Assembly (NCBI GenBank): GCA_036674765.1 | Contig: JARVKI010000020.1 | Coordinates: 450,990 to 514,989, forward strand | Direction of reading: 5' to 3' | Length of the DNA: 64,000 bases | Origin: Seiridium cupressi | Taxonomy: Eukaryota; Ascomycota; Sordariomycetes; Amphisphaeriales; Sporocadaceae | In this document: piece by piece, positions 43,829 through 55,800 of the stretch | Layout: each line of letters starts with the position of its first letter | Position numbering within the stretch: the stretch's first letter is position 1 | The notes under the pieces: model-generated | Databases searched by the model: none | What the model saw: only the letters and a program-made list of their open reading frames with translations | Told to the model about the DNA's origin: nothing | Position numbers and translations under genes: made by a program

Positions 43829-46175
43829 TAAGTAGTCGCGAACAGACTCAAGGACGAGAAGGTGTGCGTAACCTTCGTCGGCTGAGTGCGCTCAGCATGT
43901 GAGATGATGGGGGTTGGAAACTCGCCTAGGCATACGCTTCAATATGCGACCGATGCGAGACGAGTACAAAATACAGTTATGTTCAGAAACCTGCTTTAGG
44001 CATGGGTCGCTCTCCAGACCACCGGACGGTGCCAGTCAAAAAAACTGTTCCTCCCGGCTCATAGACTTTGATATCCACGCCACATGCTCACACTGCTAAC
44101 CAAAGATAGAAGAGGGACCGAGTTGAGATGAAGGTGCCCTATCTCAAGTGCAAAGTGACGATGTCAGCCCCGCGTCGCCTGTGCTGTGGTGATTGGCGCT
44201 CTGCATATACTCTTATCAGCTACCGACGCATTACCCCCATGAAAGCCGCGGCCGATACTATATCCGGCCGACTGGTGCCACAAAAGGCTATCGAAAGTAC
44301 AAACTCGGCTCAAGAGAAAGAGGTTTTTTTTTTTCTACAAAGAGCACCGAACTTTCGACTAATGGCACAGGTTTCAATGGGCTCACGGATTTGGACGTTG
44401 GCTCTGACCGACCATACTCTGTCGCCATCGGGACGAACTCATCTACAGCTAAGCATTCGCAGAAGGCCAGTCTGCCGATTTCAGTTCGGGCAACCTCCTT
44501 CCCGTCCTCAGAATATAGCGCCGACGACCTATCAGATGAGACAAAGATTAGCAATTCCCAACCTGGCGCTAGGCAGTCGGGCCAAGAGAACAGGTACCCT
44601 AAGGAATAAGCATGGGAGAGGAACAATGCTTGGAATAGGGGGGTTTGAAAACCATGGACCGACTTTGCAGGGTCTGTTATGATACCATAGGCTGCTGCAA
44701 GGAGCTGTGGGGTTTTGGACATGATTTTAACATAGTAAGGTAGCTAACAGAATGTCATATGGCAAGTTTTCCCATTCATTGGCTTAATTGAATGACAATG
44801 AAACACGAACGATCTTTTCCCGAACTACACGGCCCAGTTGATCTCATTATCATTGATTATCTGCTGTTTTCCTGGCCACTTCTTCACTAGTTGTCTGTCT
44901 TACCCTGCTCTCATATCCTGGCTAGCCATTAGTTCAGGCCCAGGGATCTGCACCTCCCGCTCATCTCATGTCTGCCTCCGGTAGTCAAGATAACCTACGT
45001 CCCACAGAATAAACGTTTGGACCAAGTCGCACGGTTTGGTTCGCCGTCATGACAGACATGCACTGGCAGTTCAGAATGCACTAAGCCCCATATCCACCAT
45101 TTAAGGTTCCGCGGGCGACCCGCCTCCTGTGCATCCGAAAGGTAGCACATACGGAATAGGCAATGACGAGTATCCACAGTTGCCATGATAGATACCGTGG
45201 CGTATGGATGAACTTTTCTTGTGCTACACTATGCTGAAGTGGAAAGAGTCCAGGTGGTGGCAGATTGCGTGCCAGAGGTTCTGTCGCATTTGCTCTAGGT
45301 CAATCAGTGGTGATGGTAGGTACTTCAAGTCCCAATACCTACTGCTTGGCTGGTATGCTCCACTTTATACTAGAGCCTTGTGGAGCTACATTGTACCTCT
45401 TCACCCCTTCTGCTATCACATTCGAAGACCGTTCTGCTTGTTTTCGCGACTTCCACGTCAAGTATCATGTCTTGACTGACATCATGCGGCCAGGGATATG
45501 TCAGGAGCTGCACCTATGCCGCGACGGATGCGGAGAAGCGAGCTCGGTAAGTGGGGTGACGAACACATTGGGAAGCCATCCGGGTACCATCTGGTCTACA
45601 ACGATGGCAACCACTACAATGTAGCCATGGTCGCTGCTATCTATCAAGCTCTAGATCCCTGCTATATTCCAGATGGCAAGTAGCAATCCGTTAATGGGAA
45701 GTGAGCCGGTCGTAGTTGACTTGCCAATGTTGTATCACTCTACTCGCGTGATCGAGAATCATGTCTAGTACTACCATGCAGGGATGCTTTTATGGAGGGG
45801 ACATCCTACCTGGAAGTTGCCAAGATCTGTATGTACTGCAACCTGCTGGGGCCTGGTCAACTATCGCTCAGCGTGGTCTTTCCAGATCCGCAGCACGCCT
45901 CCCACCTTCCCGGCTACTTGGTAACGAAAGCCAAGGCCGCCATGTACGACAGAGTAGGGGGGCACTTGATAGCAACGGAAGCGATCATCTGATCCTCGGC
46001 GGAAAATGCCCACGCCCGTTCGCCGGAAACCTTCATATCAAATCTATCACCTTCGTCATCGAAATTGGGCTATTGGACTTCAATCTTGTCTGATCAATGC
46101 TCAGTCTCATTCAGACTTGGCAACATCAACTGGAAACTGCATTCCTGTGGCTGTACTAGCCCAAACTATTCAAAA
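43829..46175. other. Coding-like debris and promoter of the second MFS gene
   Basis: About 2.3 kb. Several frames of 60-145 codons overlap on both strands. At 45265-45680 the plus strand reads protein-like sequence in two frames (SSPNTYCLAGMLHF in one; GYHLVYNDGNHYNVAMVAAI in another), and at 45792-45990 in a third block (LPGYLVTKAKAAMYDRVGG). No start, splice or domain logic joins them. I read this as a possible decayed gene of unknown family. The last few hundred bases should be the MFS promoter. Confidence 0.35.
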
Positions 46176-48283
46176 ATGGACGAGAATCTCGATGCGCAAG
46201 CTGTTGAGGAACTAGAAGAGGTCCTCCACACCAAGATATATCCTGGCACCGAGATCATGAAGGATGTTGGAACCCGCCACTTCGTCAAGGCCGGTCAAGG
46301 GAGCTCAAATGTTCTGGTCCCGCAACCAAGCGACGACCCTCATGACCCCCTCAATTGGAGTGCCAAGGTAAGTCGATTTCGGGTTGACTTTAACCTTTGA
46401 CGGCCGCGTCTAGAATTGAAAGGGTTCCTAGCTGCGTGGTTTTAGCCATGTAGCATAGGCTTGCAGCTCTGGATAGCTTGTTGATTATATTTAAGAGAAG
46501 AAGTAGCTAACACCGTCTGTTATAGTGGAAGGCTATCGCGATGTTTTGTGCGACAATGTTTTCTGTCGGGTTGAATTTGGGGCCATTAGCCAACGCTCCA
46601 TTGTTTGGTATGACTTGAATGAAAATTCCAGTAGCACATGCTCGAATGCTGACATTGAAAAGAGGAGTATATTCGCGAATGGAATTGCAGCCTTGCAGAC
46701 GCTGTTCAATTCACAGGTAGATTAAGCACCGCCTTGACGGCATAGGCACTGCTGACTCCTTCTAGGGGTCGCCATTCTCGTCCTCGGTTTCAGCAACTTT
46801 ATCTGGGTGCCGATTTCCGTGTGCTTTGGACGGCGGCCGGTATTGATAATCAGTACGCTCATATGTGCCATGTCATCGATCTGGAGAGCGCGAGCCACCA
46901 GCTATAACTCATTCATGGGCGCATCGGTCCTCAACGGCCTGGCAGCTGGGCCTTGTGAGACGACCCAGCCACAGATCATCGCTGACCTAATATTCCTGCA
47001 CGATCGTGGAAAATACCAGACACTCTACTTCAGCATGTACTTTGCGTCTTTGATGGTTGGGCCAATCATCGCTGGCGCCATGGCATCAAATGTTGGATGG
47101 CGTAACTTCTGGTGGTTCAATACGGCTTTACTGCTTTCAATCTTTCTCCTCAACCTTTTCTTCTTCCCAGAAACCCGATATCGCCGGGACTACAAGGCTG
47201 ATGAGGTCGTTGTTGCTAACGAAAAGAATGCCACGGAGGCGGAAGAGGGCAGAAAACCCGGTCCCGCTGCCGACGATGGAGTGTTGGCACCCACATCCAC
47301 TCATCAGGACCCGTGGCTTGGACGCGGCAGACCAAGCAAGGCACAGTTCAAGCTGTTCCAGGTGTACGAAGGCAGTATCCTTCAGGAGCTTTGGGTACCA
47401 TGGTATCTGCACATTTTCCCAATCGTCGAGTTCGCCTCATTCGTCGTGTCCTGGTCGGCCAGTGGATACCTAGTCGTCAATCTTTCGCAGTCACGTAAGT
47501 ACCCTCTTAGCCGATTCCCTCCTGTTTAGTCTTGGTTTCGGAACGGCAGTCATGTCTTGAGAGTCAAATGCTTTCTAAGACCCGGTCCATAACTCATTAA
47601 ACCCACTCGTGAGAGTAATTGCTGACCCTGGTTGGATATAATAGAGGCATTCGCGGCACCACCATATAATTACTCGCCCCAAACGATCGGACTGTTCAAT
47701 CTTGCCGTCCTCGTCGGCGCCATCCTTGGGCTGTTGACCAATGGACCGTGGTCAGATTGGATCGCGGCTTATCTCACTAAAAGAAACGGCGGAATTCGCG
47801 AGCCTGAGATGAGGTTGCCAGCCATGATACCATATATCCTGCTCATGATTGTTGGCAGCGTTGTGACATCAGTCGGATACGACTATCATTGGCCATGGCA
47901 GGTCATCGTCATCATCGGCTGGGGCTGTCTGGGTATGCAAGTCGCAGCATTACCCGCCATCGTCTCGACATATGCGATTGATAGCTACAAGCCGGTCACG
48001 GGTTCGCTATTTGTGGCCATCACGGTCAATAAGAATGTATGGGGTTACGGTATTGGGTAAGTTGCTATAGCTTGACTGTCAAAGACGCTGATATTGGCTA
48101 ATTGATTTTTCTTTTTCTTTTAGCAAGTTTTTGACTCCTTGGGCAGAAGAGGCTGGATTCCGACTGCCAGTCCTTATCAACATGGCTCTGGCTGTTCTGT
48201 TCTGTGCGTCTGGCATTATCTTCTGGGTCTGGGGGAAGAAGCTTCGGGGCGTCACGAAGGATTCTTTTGTCCATCGCCTCTGA
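46176..48283 (+). CDS. MFS carrier, DHA1-like, six exons
   Basis: Exons 46176-46367, 46526-46607, 46663-46716, 46766-47494, 47645-48056 and 48124-48283; 542 aa, all phases consistent. The cytosolic N-terminus ends with the fungal motif DDPHDPLNWSAKWKAIAMF. Then come TM1-2, EYIREWNCSLADAVQFTG, VPISVCFGRRPVLI (motif A loop), VLNGLAAGPCETTQPQIIADL, and MVGPIIAGAMASNVGWRNFWW (motif C region). A central loop (~residues 265-310) and six further segments follow, with a short C-tail. The family moves drugs, polyamines or small metabolites by proton exchange; the cargo cannot be inferred. The gene sits between decayed coding material and a secreted esterase. Confidence 0.87.
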
Positions 48284-48861
48284 TGGCATGAGCTGCAAGT
48301 AGGTGCCGCGGAAGGGAAATCTATGCTGCATTCATTGTAAAATTCAAGTTGCTACCGGACTGCCCGATGAATCCCTTGTCCTATATGTTACATAAGGCAT
48401 GGACTTCAGACAGAAGGAAAAGCAATTCCAACCAATCGATACTTGGAGTGTGCAATCCCAACATTCTGGGTCCGAAATGTGTTCGGTACATCCCGCGTTT
48501 GGGATGCAGCAAACATTTCCTTTTTCGGCGCGGAGTGCATGTGAAACACACTCAAAGCCATCGTCCCATCTTTGATCTCACTTCATGATTTACTGGCTAG
48601 TGTATCAGACAATCAAGGCTCAAGTACTAGCTTCGCGATAAAGTCCTATTTAGTTTAGGAATCCGAATTTCGCAGCAGAATAACTCATGACAGCCTCGGT
48701 CGTCTAATCTTTATCGGTCTCATCAATCGCATGAACCAACTGAGATACCTGTTGCCCTGGCTTCCCGGACAGAATCGTCTAACCTACTTCCTCTACACCA
48801 TTGTCAGAGGAACCGTGTCATGAGTACAGATGCAATGCCATCTCTAGATCCCAAGAATGGG
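48284..48861. other. Intergenic region
   Basis: MFS 3' flank and upstream promoter of the CE5 esterase. No gene recognised. Confidence 0.5.
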
Positions 48862-48870
48862 TATAAATAA
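48862..48870 (+). promoter_or_regulatory. TATA box of the CE5 esterase gene
   Basis: TATAAATAA, 77-85 nt upstream of the ATG at 48947, followed by a C/T-rich leader. This is one of the clearest core promoters in the window. Confidence 0.65.
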
Positions 48871-48946
48871 CCCCACCCTACCCGGATTATGCGCACCTGA
48901 ATACTGAGCAAAAGTAGGCACCTCTCTCTCAATTCAACTCATCATC

Positions 48947-49779
48947 ATGAAATCGGACATCATTCTCGGGTTGGCATCATTATATGCCATTAGCAATGCC
49001 CAGCAATGTCCCACAGGATCAGGCGTCGGCATGATCGTCGCACGCGCATCGACAGAAGCGCCCGGAACAGGTATCATTGGCGGCGTCGCAGACGATGTAG
49101 CAAGTCAGATTCCAGGCTCCACGATCACGGCGGTGAACTACCCGGCGACCTTGCAGAACTATCAGTCTTCCGAGGGACAGGGCGTTGCGGCCATGACGCA
49201 GCTCGTGCAAAACTTTACGACCAGCTGTCCTGGTGCTAAGATGGTTCTCATGGGCTATTCTCAGGTAACTTTGCTCTGACCAGATCGGACTGGAGGAGTG
49301 ACGATGGAGAGCTGATGCGCAAGTTTTTAGGGTGCACAGGTGACAATGGACGTGCTCTGCGGTACCAGCGAGACTGGCTTCGCAGCTACAAACCCTGTTG
49401 CTTCGGACAATGGTACGCCAACGTCATCTCGTATACCTTTGGCCACTCTCCTAACCTACCATAGTGGCCGCTGTTGTCCTCATGGGCGACCCGAGCTATA
49501 CACCTAACCAGACATTCAATGCCGGCACAGCGACGAATGCAGGCGTGAGTTGACCCGGTCAGCACATGTTCCAAGAGCCAACTAACGTGTGATTCACAGC
49601 GTTTCCCCAGACAGGATGTCGCGGCTTGCGGCGCAGTGACAAACCGCATTGCATCGTTCTGCAATACTGGCGATACGTTCTGTGACAGTGGGAACAGTTT
49701 GCAGGTGCACTTGAGCTATGTGCAGACGAATGGGCCAGATGCATCGAACTTTATAGTCTCAAAGGTCCAGGCTTCATGA
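48947..49779 (+). CDS. Secreted CE5-family esterase (cutinase/acetylxylan esterase type)
   Basis: Exons 48947-49264, 49331-49412, 49465-49544 and 49600-49779; 219 aa. A signal peptide (MKSDIILGLASLYAISNAQ) precedes the alpha/beta-hydrolase fold. Ser105 in GYSQ is the nucleophile, and intron 1 falls directly after this motif. Asp185 in TGDTFC and His197 in VHLSYV complete the triad. Cysteines at CPTGSG, SCPGA, LCGT, ACGAV, SFC and FCDSG suit the family disulfides. The VARASTEAPGTG and NYPATLQNY blocks resemble acetylxylan esterase-like members rather than plant-pathogen cutinases, but sequence alone does not settle cutin versus acetyl-xylan. It acts outside the cell on plant polymers. Confidence 0.9.
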
Positions 49780-51332
49780 TAGGAAGGACTGACGCATAAT
49801 TGACCTGATACACCAAAGACTGGTAGTCAAATCAGGGTATAATTGGCAGCCATTCATATCGGGACAATATAACACGTAGCCTTAGATAGCTCTGTATTAA
49901 TTGTGCCAAGTCGATAGATGATTCCGAACTAGCAAGCAGCCTCCGTGAGTGTATCCGACCCATGCACGCTTTAGCGACCTTGTGGTTGAATATCTAATGT
50001 GAGGCACAAACGCAGGAGACGATCCCCCACCGATGCCGCGCAAGTGCTCGACAATCTATCCTGCCCAATGAATTTTGAAGAAATCCGCCTGTCATCCCGC
50101 CCGGTGATGGGATGAGGGGAAGGGGAAGGGGAAGGAACAAGTTCGGAACCACAATGCACGCTTCTGCTAACCCATTAACTTCACCGGGGTGTTGATGCCC
50201 AAATTACCAGATACCCCTTTTCATATAGTCCAATAGTAATTAGCACGAGTCCCGATCGTACCGAGGTTCCATTTTTTTTCCCCCCTCCTCCAGATTGCTT
50301 AGCCCCCATCTTCCTCCGAGTCCCCCAAACGTCCTGGTATCATTACGCAGTGCCGGAAATGGCTTTTTGAAGGACCCTACCCGATGATGTCGAAAATCAA
50401 GAACTCTCACTTTTCCATTTTTAAACCCGGACCTAGAGAGATGAGATGGTGAAAGATTGTGGGGAAACACAAGAAGAGAACGACATTGGACGAAGACGTA
50501 GCACGACCGCGAGCTCGCCCTCGTATACAGAGAGTCCCAATAAACCACGCCAGATCGTGATGTCCCTGCAACAGAAACCATGCTTAACGCCCAACGAGAA
50601 GAATCCGGTAAAACAATTGATAAGCAGCTACGAGATGTAGCAATAAAAAAACAAACTAAAAGCAGCCAAGGGGCTCCGCCACACGGATCCAGGATCATCA
50701 AGATACTATGGATCGCAGGGGTCGGGAGAAGGCAGACCGGATGCACCTTTGTATACCGAGCTTTGTCGAGATCAATGCCTGAATGGTTGGGACCGACCCG
50801 TGCCTGCATTCGCGCTACCACGACTACCGTCGACACGAAATGCCAAGTCAAGCCCAGTGAGGGACTTCCGGGCAAGGCCTTGTTCACAGGCCGGTAAGAA
50901 GATGGTATAGATCGAACTCAACTTCGAGATGGTGGGTGTAGCCATGCAGATCTATGCATTGTGGCTGGAGCTGGTAGAAAAAGAAAAAAAAGGCACTGCG
51001 ATGTGGATCGTTTGATATAGATTGAGTGGCAAAATGCCGCCAAGAAAAGTGACAGGCTGCCGGTGATGCTTCCAAAGTGTAGATTAATAACCGCCAATGC
51101 AACCCATAAGCAAGCGACAGCAGAAAAAATTGTCCGAGACGGCAGAACAAGCAGAAGAGACGAAATGACATGATCCCCAGCCGGCCCCGGCAGTGGGCGA
51201 CCATATCCGTACCTGACAGCAGGGTGGCTGACCCCGCCCAGGATGGGTAACACAGCATCGCTGCGAATCACGACCGAAGCCGTTGCCCAATGCCCACAGG
51301 CAATCCGTGTCAAGATGGTATATGGGCGGCTA
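49780..51332. other. Intergenic, convergent 3' ends
   Basis: About 1.55 kb between the CE5 stop and the stop of the minus-strand Zn2Cys6 gene. It includes poly-purine and poly-pyrimidine runs near 50110-50140 and 50270. A frame of about 215 codons on the minus strand (50240-50887) has no supporting motif. Confidence 0.5.
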
Positions 51333-52809
51333 CTATGCACCACGGAGGTTTCCCGCAGAGCGACGATGCCCAGCCGCCCGCATTTGTGACGTAGTACCTC
51401 CAGCGCCTGTCCCTGTCGTAGCTGCTTCCATTCCTCCGGACTGTGGAGCAGCAGCAGCTGTTGCAGAAACAGAGTAACTATGGGCTGATGCATGTGACTG
51501 CGTGTCCGGTACGTAAACCTGGCCATTGGAGAGGACGGATCCGGCCGCGGCCCCTCCACTGGAATGCGACTCCCGGCGAGAACTGTCGATCCTATCACTG
51601 TAGATGTAGCTGTCGGATTCGTGAACAGGCCGGTAAGAGGAATGATCCGAACCATAAATTCCATCACTTCCTGAGCCGAGTGCAGGCTGATATGCCCCTG
51701 CTTCGGAGTGGCTTGACCGAGTGGAGATACTGGAGGGGAGAGCTGATGTCGAGCCGTAAGTGGCTGGAGGCTGGAAGGTCGAGTTCAAGCCCGCGTAGCC
51801 CACATCCGACGAGTGCGAGGCGGAACTTTTGCTGCTGGAATAATGATCTGGCAGACCATCGGTTCGGTAAGTTGATGTGCTCGACAAGCTACGATTAATG
51901 GTAGGGAGACGGTCAGAGGAGGGAAGAGATGCTGCCATACCGGACAACGAGAGCGTCGGAAGATCGTGGTTCGCTGCAGGACGATGAACAAGATTGCCAT
52001 AGGAGTAGTTGGAGGCATCCGGATCGACGTATACAGGGCCTTTTGCGCTAGACTGGTACCGGTATCCCGGCACCATGTGGACGGGATCCTGGCTCACATG
52101 GGGGTATGAGGAATAACTCAGACCATAGTCGACTGAATCATCCCCATAAGTTGCTGCGCCCCATCCCGAAACACCAGAATAGTAGCTTTTGCTGCCGCTG
52201 TAGGGATACGCGTTGTGGCGATATGCCAACATGTCGCCGGTGGACATGGTGTCGGCTGGGTACTGCGCAGCGGGATTATGTGGAGACACGGTGCCCCGAG
52301 TATGATAGGTACGGGCGGCGTCGACATTGTATCCAAAGTCCGCTGTCCCATCCCGTAAGGGCGTTTCGGTCGAGGATACCTGGAAGCAGAAGTAGTCAGC
52401 AAAAAAGACAAAGGAATTCTTCTTTGTCTGACACAAGTGACATACCCGCAGAAAGAGACATGGTTCGTGGCCTGCATTCTTGCAATTGGTACATGGCCCG
52501 CCGTTCCCCGGGTCACCACTACAGCGAATCTTTCTCTTGCGGCATCGACCGCACTGGGACTCAAGTCAATATGATGCATCTTATCTGAGCGCACTCGTAC
52601 AGGGGCGGGCAAGGACTCACGGCCACGGCAATGCGCTTACGCGGCTGGGAGGAGTCCTCAGTCTCGCGCTCGGTCATGGTGGATGGTCGAAGTTCTTGGT
52701 GAGATGATGGAATATTGAAGCGACGCTCAGGGTAGAAAGGGTACGGCGGACAGCCACGGCTATATCGTCTGCCTGCTTCGCTTGTGGCATAGGCGGCTGG
52801 AGTTACCAT
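51333..52809 (-). CDS. Zn2Cys6 transcription factor with Ser/Tyr-rich C-terminus
   Basis: Exons 52809-52621, 52559-52446 and 52379-51333 give 449 aa, phase 0 at both joins. The zinc cluster is encoded entirely by exon 2: Cys66, 69, 76, 86, 89 and 97 (spacing 2-6-9-2-7), with CGRCRKRKIRC as the DNA-contacting half. It is preceded by a basic stretch (QPRKRIAVA). The remaining ~350 residues are low-complexity, rich in Ser, Tyr, Gly and Ala (HYSSSKSSASHSSDVGY, SYSVSATAAAAPQ). No fungal_trans domain is seen, so it is a compact regulator with a disordered C-terminus. The 3' end could involve a further exon, since the last residues (RRSAGNLRGA) are unremarkable. About 6 kb of apparently non-coding DNA lies upstream. 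Confidence 0.82.
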
Positions 52810-55800
52810 TGTAGCTCTGACAGTCGTAGAAACTGCCTGGGTGTGTTTTAGAACGAGAACAAGTCTCCGGACGTCGTGCTATGCTCGACAGGTGTAGGGT
52901 TGTGGGGCCGCGTCCTCTTCTGCAACCGCATCTAGAGAAGAATGATAGAAGAAAAAGACAGCAGTATGCCTCCGGGCGAGAAACGCAGGGGCTGAATGTT
53001 TGACAGGCTGGTCCTCGGCTTGCAGCCCTGGAATCTCAGCTTAATGGGCTCGAGCTTCACCAGGTCTCTCTCGTTGTCAGACTCGGATGTTTCAAAAGCA
53101 CCGTCAAACTGGGGAGGTTTGCAGATGAGGAAAGAGAGAGCCAAACGACAACAAAAATTGCAGAATATGAGTGAGGAGAAGACTGAGATGCAGGTTCCAT
53201 ACTTGTATACCCCGTGTCACAGTCGCGATACAACCCCAACAGTCGCGGATGCTTGTTTGCAACCGGACATTGGTCGTCCTCAAGGCCATTCTTGACCGAG
53301 ATAGGTCATATTCTCTCCCACTCCAGGAGCTGTCCACAACATATGTCAAAGCATAGAATGAAAATCCATAGCGAGGCCAACTGTGTCGCTCTCTGGTGAC
53401 ACGACACTAGTGGCTACCTGCATTACATCTGTAGGGAAGAGGGGTCCACCATGTGCAGAAAGATTTGGGATCACCATTTCCTGTCTCGAACCAGGCCATG
53501 CAACTCCCAAGCCTCGCGCAAACAGCGAATGTACCTGCCGGGGGGGGGGTTCTGCATATCCTGGAGGGCGATCGTAACGGGGCCGCGGGGTTGGGAAAAC
53601 CCAATCTCGATTGGATCTCGAGATTTAGCAGTCCATTCCGCTACATATCGCTGTCTCAAACCAGCATGCCCACCGGCAGCAAGCCACGTTACCGCGTCAT
53701 GGCTGCCTGCTGATAGCCATGGAGTCCAACTGGTACTTGATGGTGGGGATATCAGTAGAAGGCCGGCTGTTGGACTTCCTGACTTGGCATCGAAGGTTCG
53801 ACGCACAGAGATGCCATCAAGGGGCCTGATTGATCCGTGACGAGATAGCCTCGCTACACAGCACCAGGACACTTCAGCAGTATCTCAAACGCGCGTAGAG
53901 ACCCGTTGGTTCTGCAGGTGGTGAATCCAACCCACAACCGTAACATATTGCGTGTATTCCATCTCTTGGAGTAACATGTCACCTCGCAGATAGTCAGTCC
54001 AGCCAAGGACAAAGCATTGCACCGATGAGCTCGAACTCTCGGCGAAAGCAAACATGGTAGGGTTACTTTGGTCAACGGCCCTCGTCCTACTAGACTACTG
54101 AGTGAGTTTTCGAGTGAGACAAGCCTGGCGGCCGGAGGCCTATCCAGCTCCAATGATGCCCAATGCTGAGAGAGACACAGCTGAAAGCAACATGATACAT
54201 GCGCGACACTAATCCTCACCTCCTTGAATGCATGCTGCGCAGTCATTGGTCCGGCATCAATGCCGGATATAAGCAAATTCAAGGCTCCCCGAGTTTGGGG
54301 TGAGCTTGCCCATGATGAGGCCTGCCCCGATAGAACTGGAGTGTATCGTGATGCGGATCAGAAACTTTCAAACGGACAAAATGATAGAGATAAGAGCGAA
54401 CATGACAGACGACGGACACTTGGCCTTGGCAGGCAGGGGTTCTTGCAAGGGCATTGGAAAGTGGAGATGGTACATGGGTGGTGGAACGACAACGTCTCTT
54501 GCTCGGTCGACCAGGAAGGACAAGAGATGTAGGTACGTGACGAAAGTCATGCAGGGCAAACTTTGGGCCTGTCCGGCGTCTGTCAGTGTCATGTCCTTGG
54601 TGTTTGCCAATGCCGCAGAAAGCAAAGCGGTCGAGAGCTGTGATGGCACAACGCAAACGGATGGGCTCTGCAAATTGCACCGCGCGGGATGTTACACATG
54701 GTCTTTCATGCATATGAGAACTTGTCAACTCAATTGTGCAAAACCTGCAACTCTAGCCGCGCGAGTTTCGTGACCTTTCTGGCCAATCAATGACGTTGTC
54801 GTCATTTGCAAAGCCGACTAACACACAAAGACACGACCAAGCAAATATGGACTCCATAGCCGGCGCCAAACATAAGTTCCTGATATAAATATGTCAGGTG
54901 CAGTGGTTGTCCGAAAATCCCACATTGACAACCTTCGTGGATGTCCGTGCATTAACCTCTGACAGCCTTGTGCCCAGTGACTGATCATTTCCTGGGGAGT
55001 AGGAATTTGCCTGGACGAACGGAGTGAAGGAAACATGGCAGATCAGCCCAGAACGGAATTACCAAGAAGCTATCCGATTCGTCAGCCTTGAGTCACTCAA
55101 ACCAGGATGTGAAATTGCAAGGAAAACATATGTTTTGCAGCAAGCTCCAGATTTCTGCAGCAAAGTGCCACTCCCCATCGACAGGGTGGTCTCTCCGTAG
55201 ACAGTATTCATAGTGAATTAAGCTGACCCCAGACGATCGAGACGAGCTTTTGGCAACATCCAGTGGATGCTTCCAAAATCAGTCGCTGCAGTCAATCTCA
55301 ACAAAACAACCTATTTAGAAGAGCAATTAGATATGGCCGGGATATGTCCTGCCAAGCCTCATCGCGGTCGGGGGCAAACTGTCGGAACGCCACACGGGAT
55401 ATTCACGTCAACGACCGGAATATGAAGTGCGTGGGTGAAGCCACGATACATCTTCTCAATGAGGCCGTTTGACGCCTCCCGGTCCGTATTATCGATACCC
55501 TAGCTACTATCCGTGCTGGCTGGAGGGAAAGGTGTGGGGGTCGAGACAGAGACCTGCTGGGATCCCGTATAGGCAGGTCGAATCTATTTATCGCAAGTTT
55601 TCCAGGTCTACAACATCCTGCCGGGTGTGTCTTCGCTAAACTGTAATGCCGACCCGTACATATATGTCGAGTAGATTGGCGTTTCTCCCAACCCATGCCT
55701 GCCTGACATGTACGAAAGCCGTGACGAGGAGAGGCATTATGGGACCCCATATCGAGTGCCAAAGAATGGCACGGGTAATTTACCCCCTTACCCTTCGGAA

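Noticed and set aside
43829..43902. Possible continuation of the GDSL esterase after a GTAAGT donor
   Set aside because: No downstream exon carrying the block V catalytic Asp/His pair could be found, so the gene was not extended.
44128..44722. Overlapping frames of 140-185 codons on both strands
   Set aside because: A poly-T run and repeated frame conflicts; low-complexity composition; considered part of the decayed interval.
50240..50887. 215-codon minus-strand frame downstream of the Zn2Cys6 gene
   Set aside because: Ends in simple-sequence runs; no domain; most likely 3' flank.
53471..53872. Overlapping frames around 53.5 kb
   Set aside because: Three mutually exclusive frames of similar length on both strands, with a poly-G tract inside; no evidence for any.
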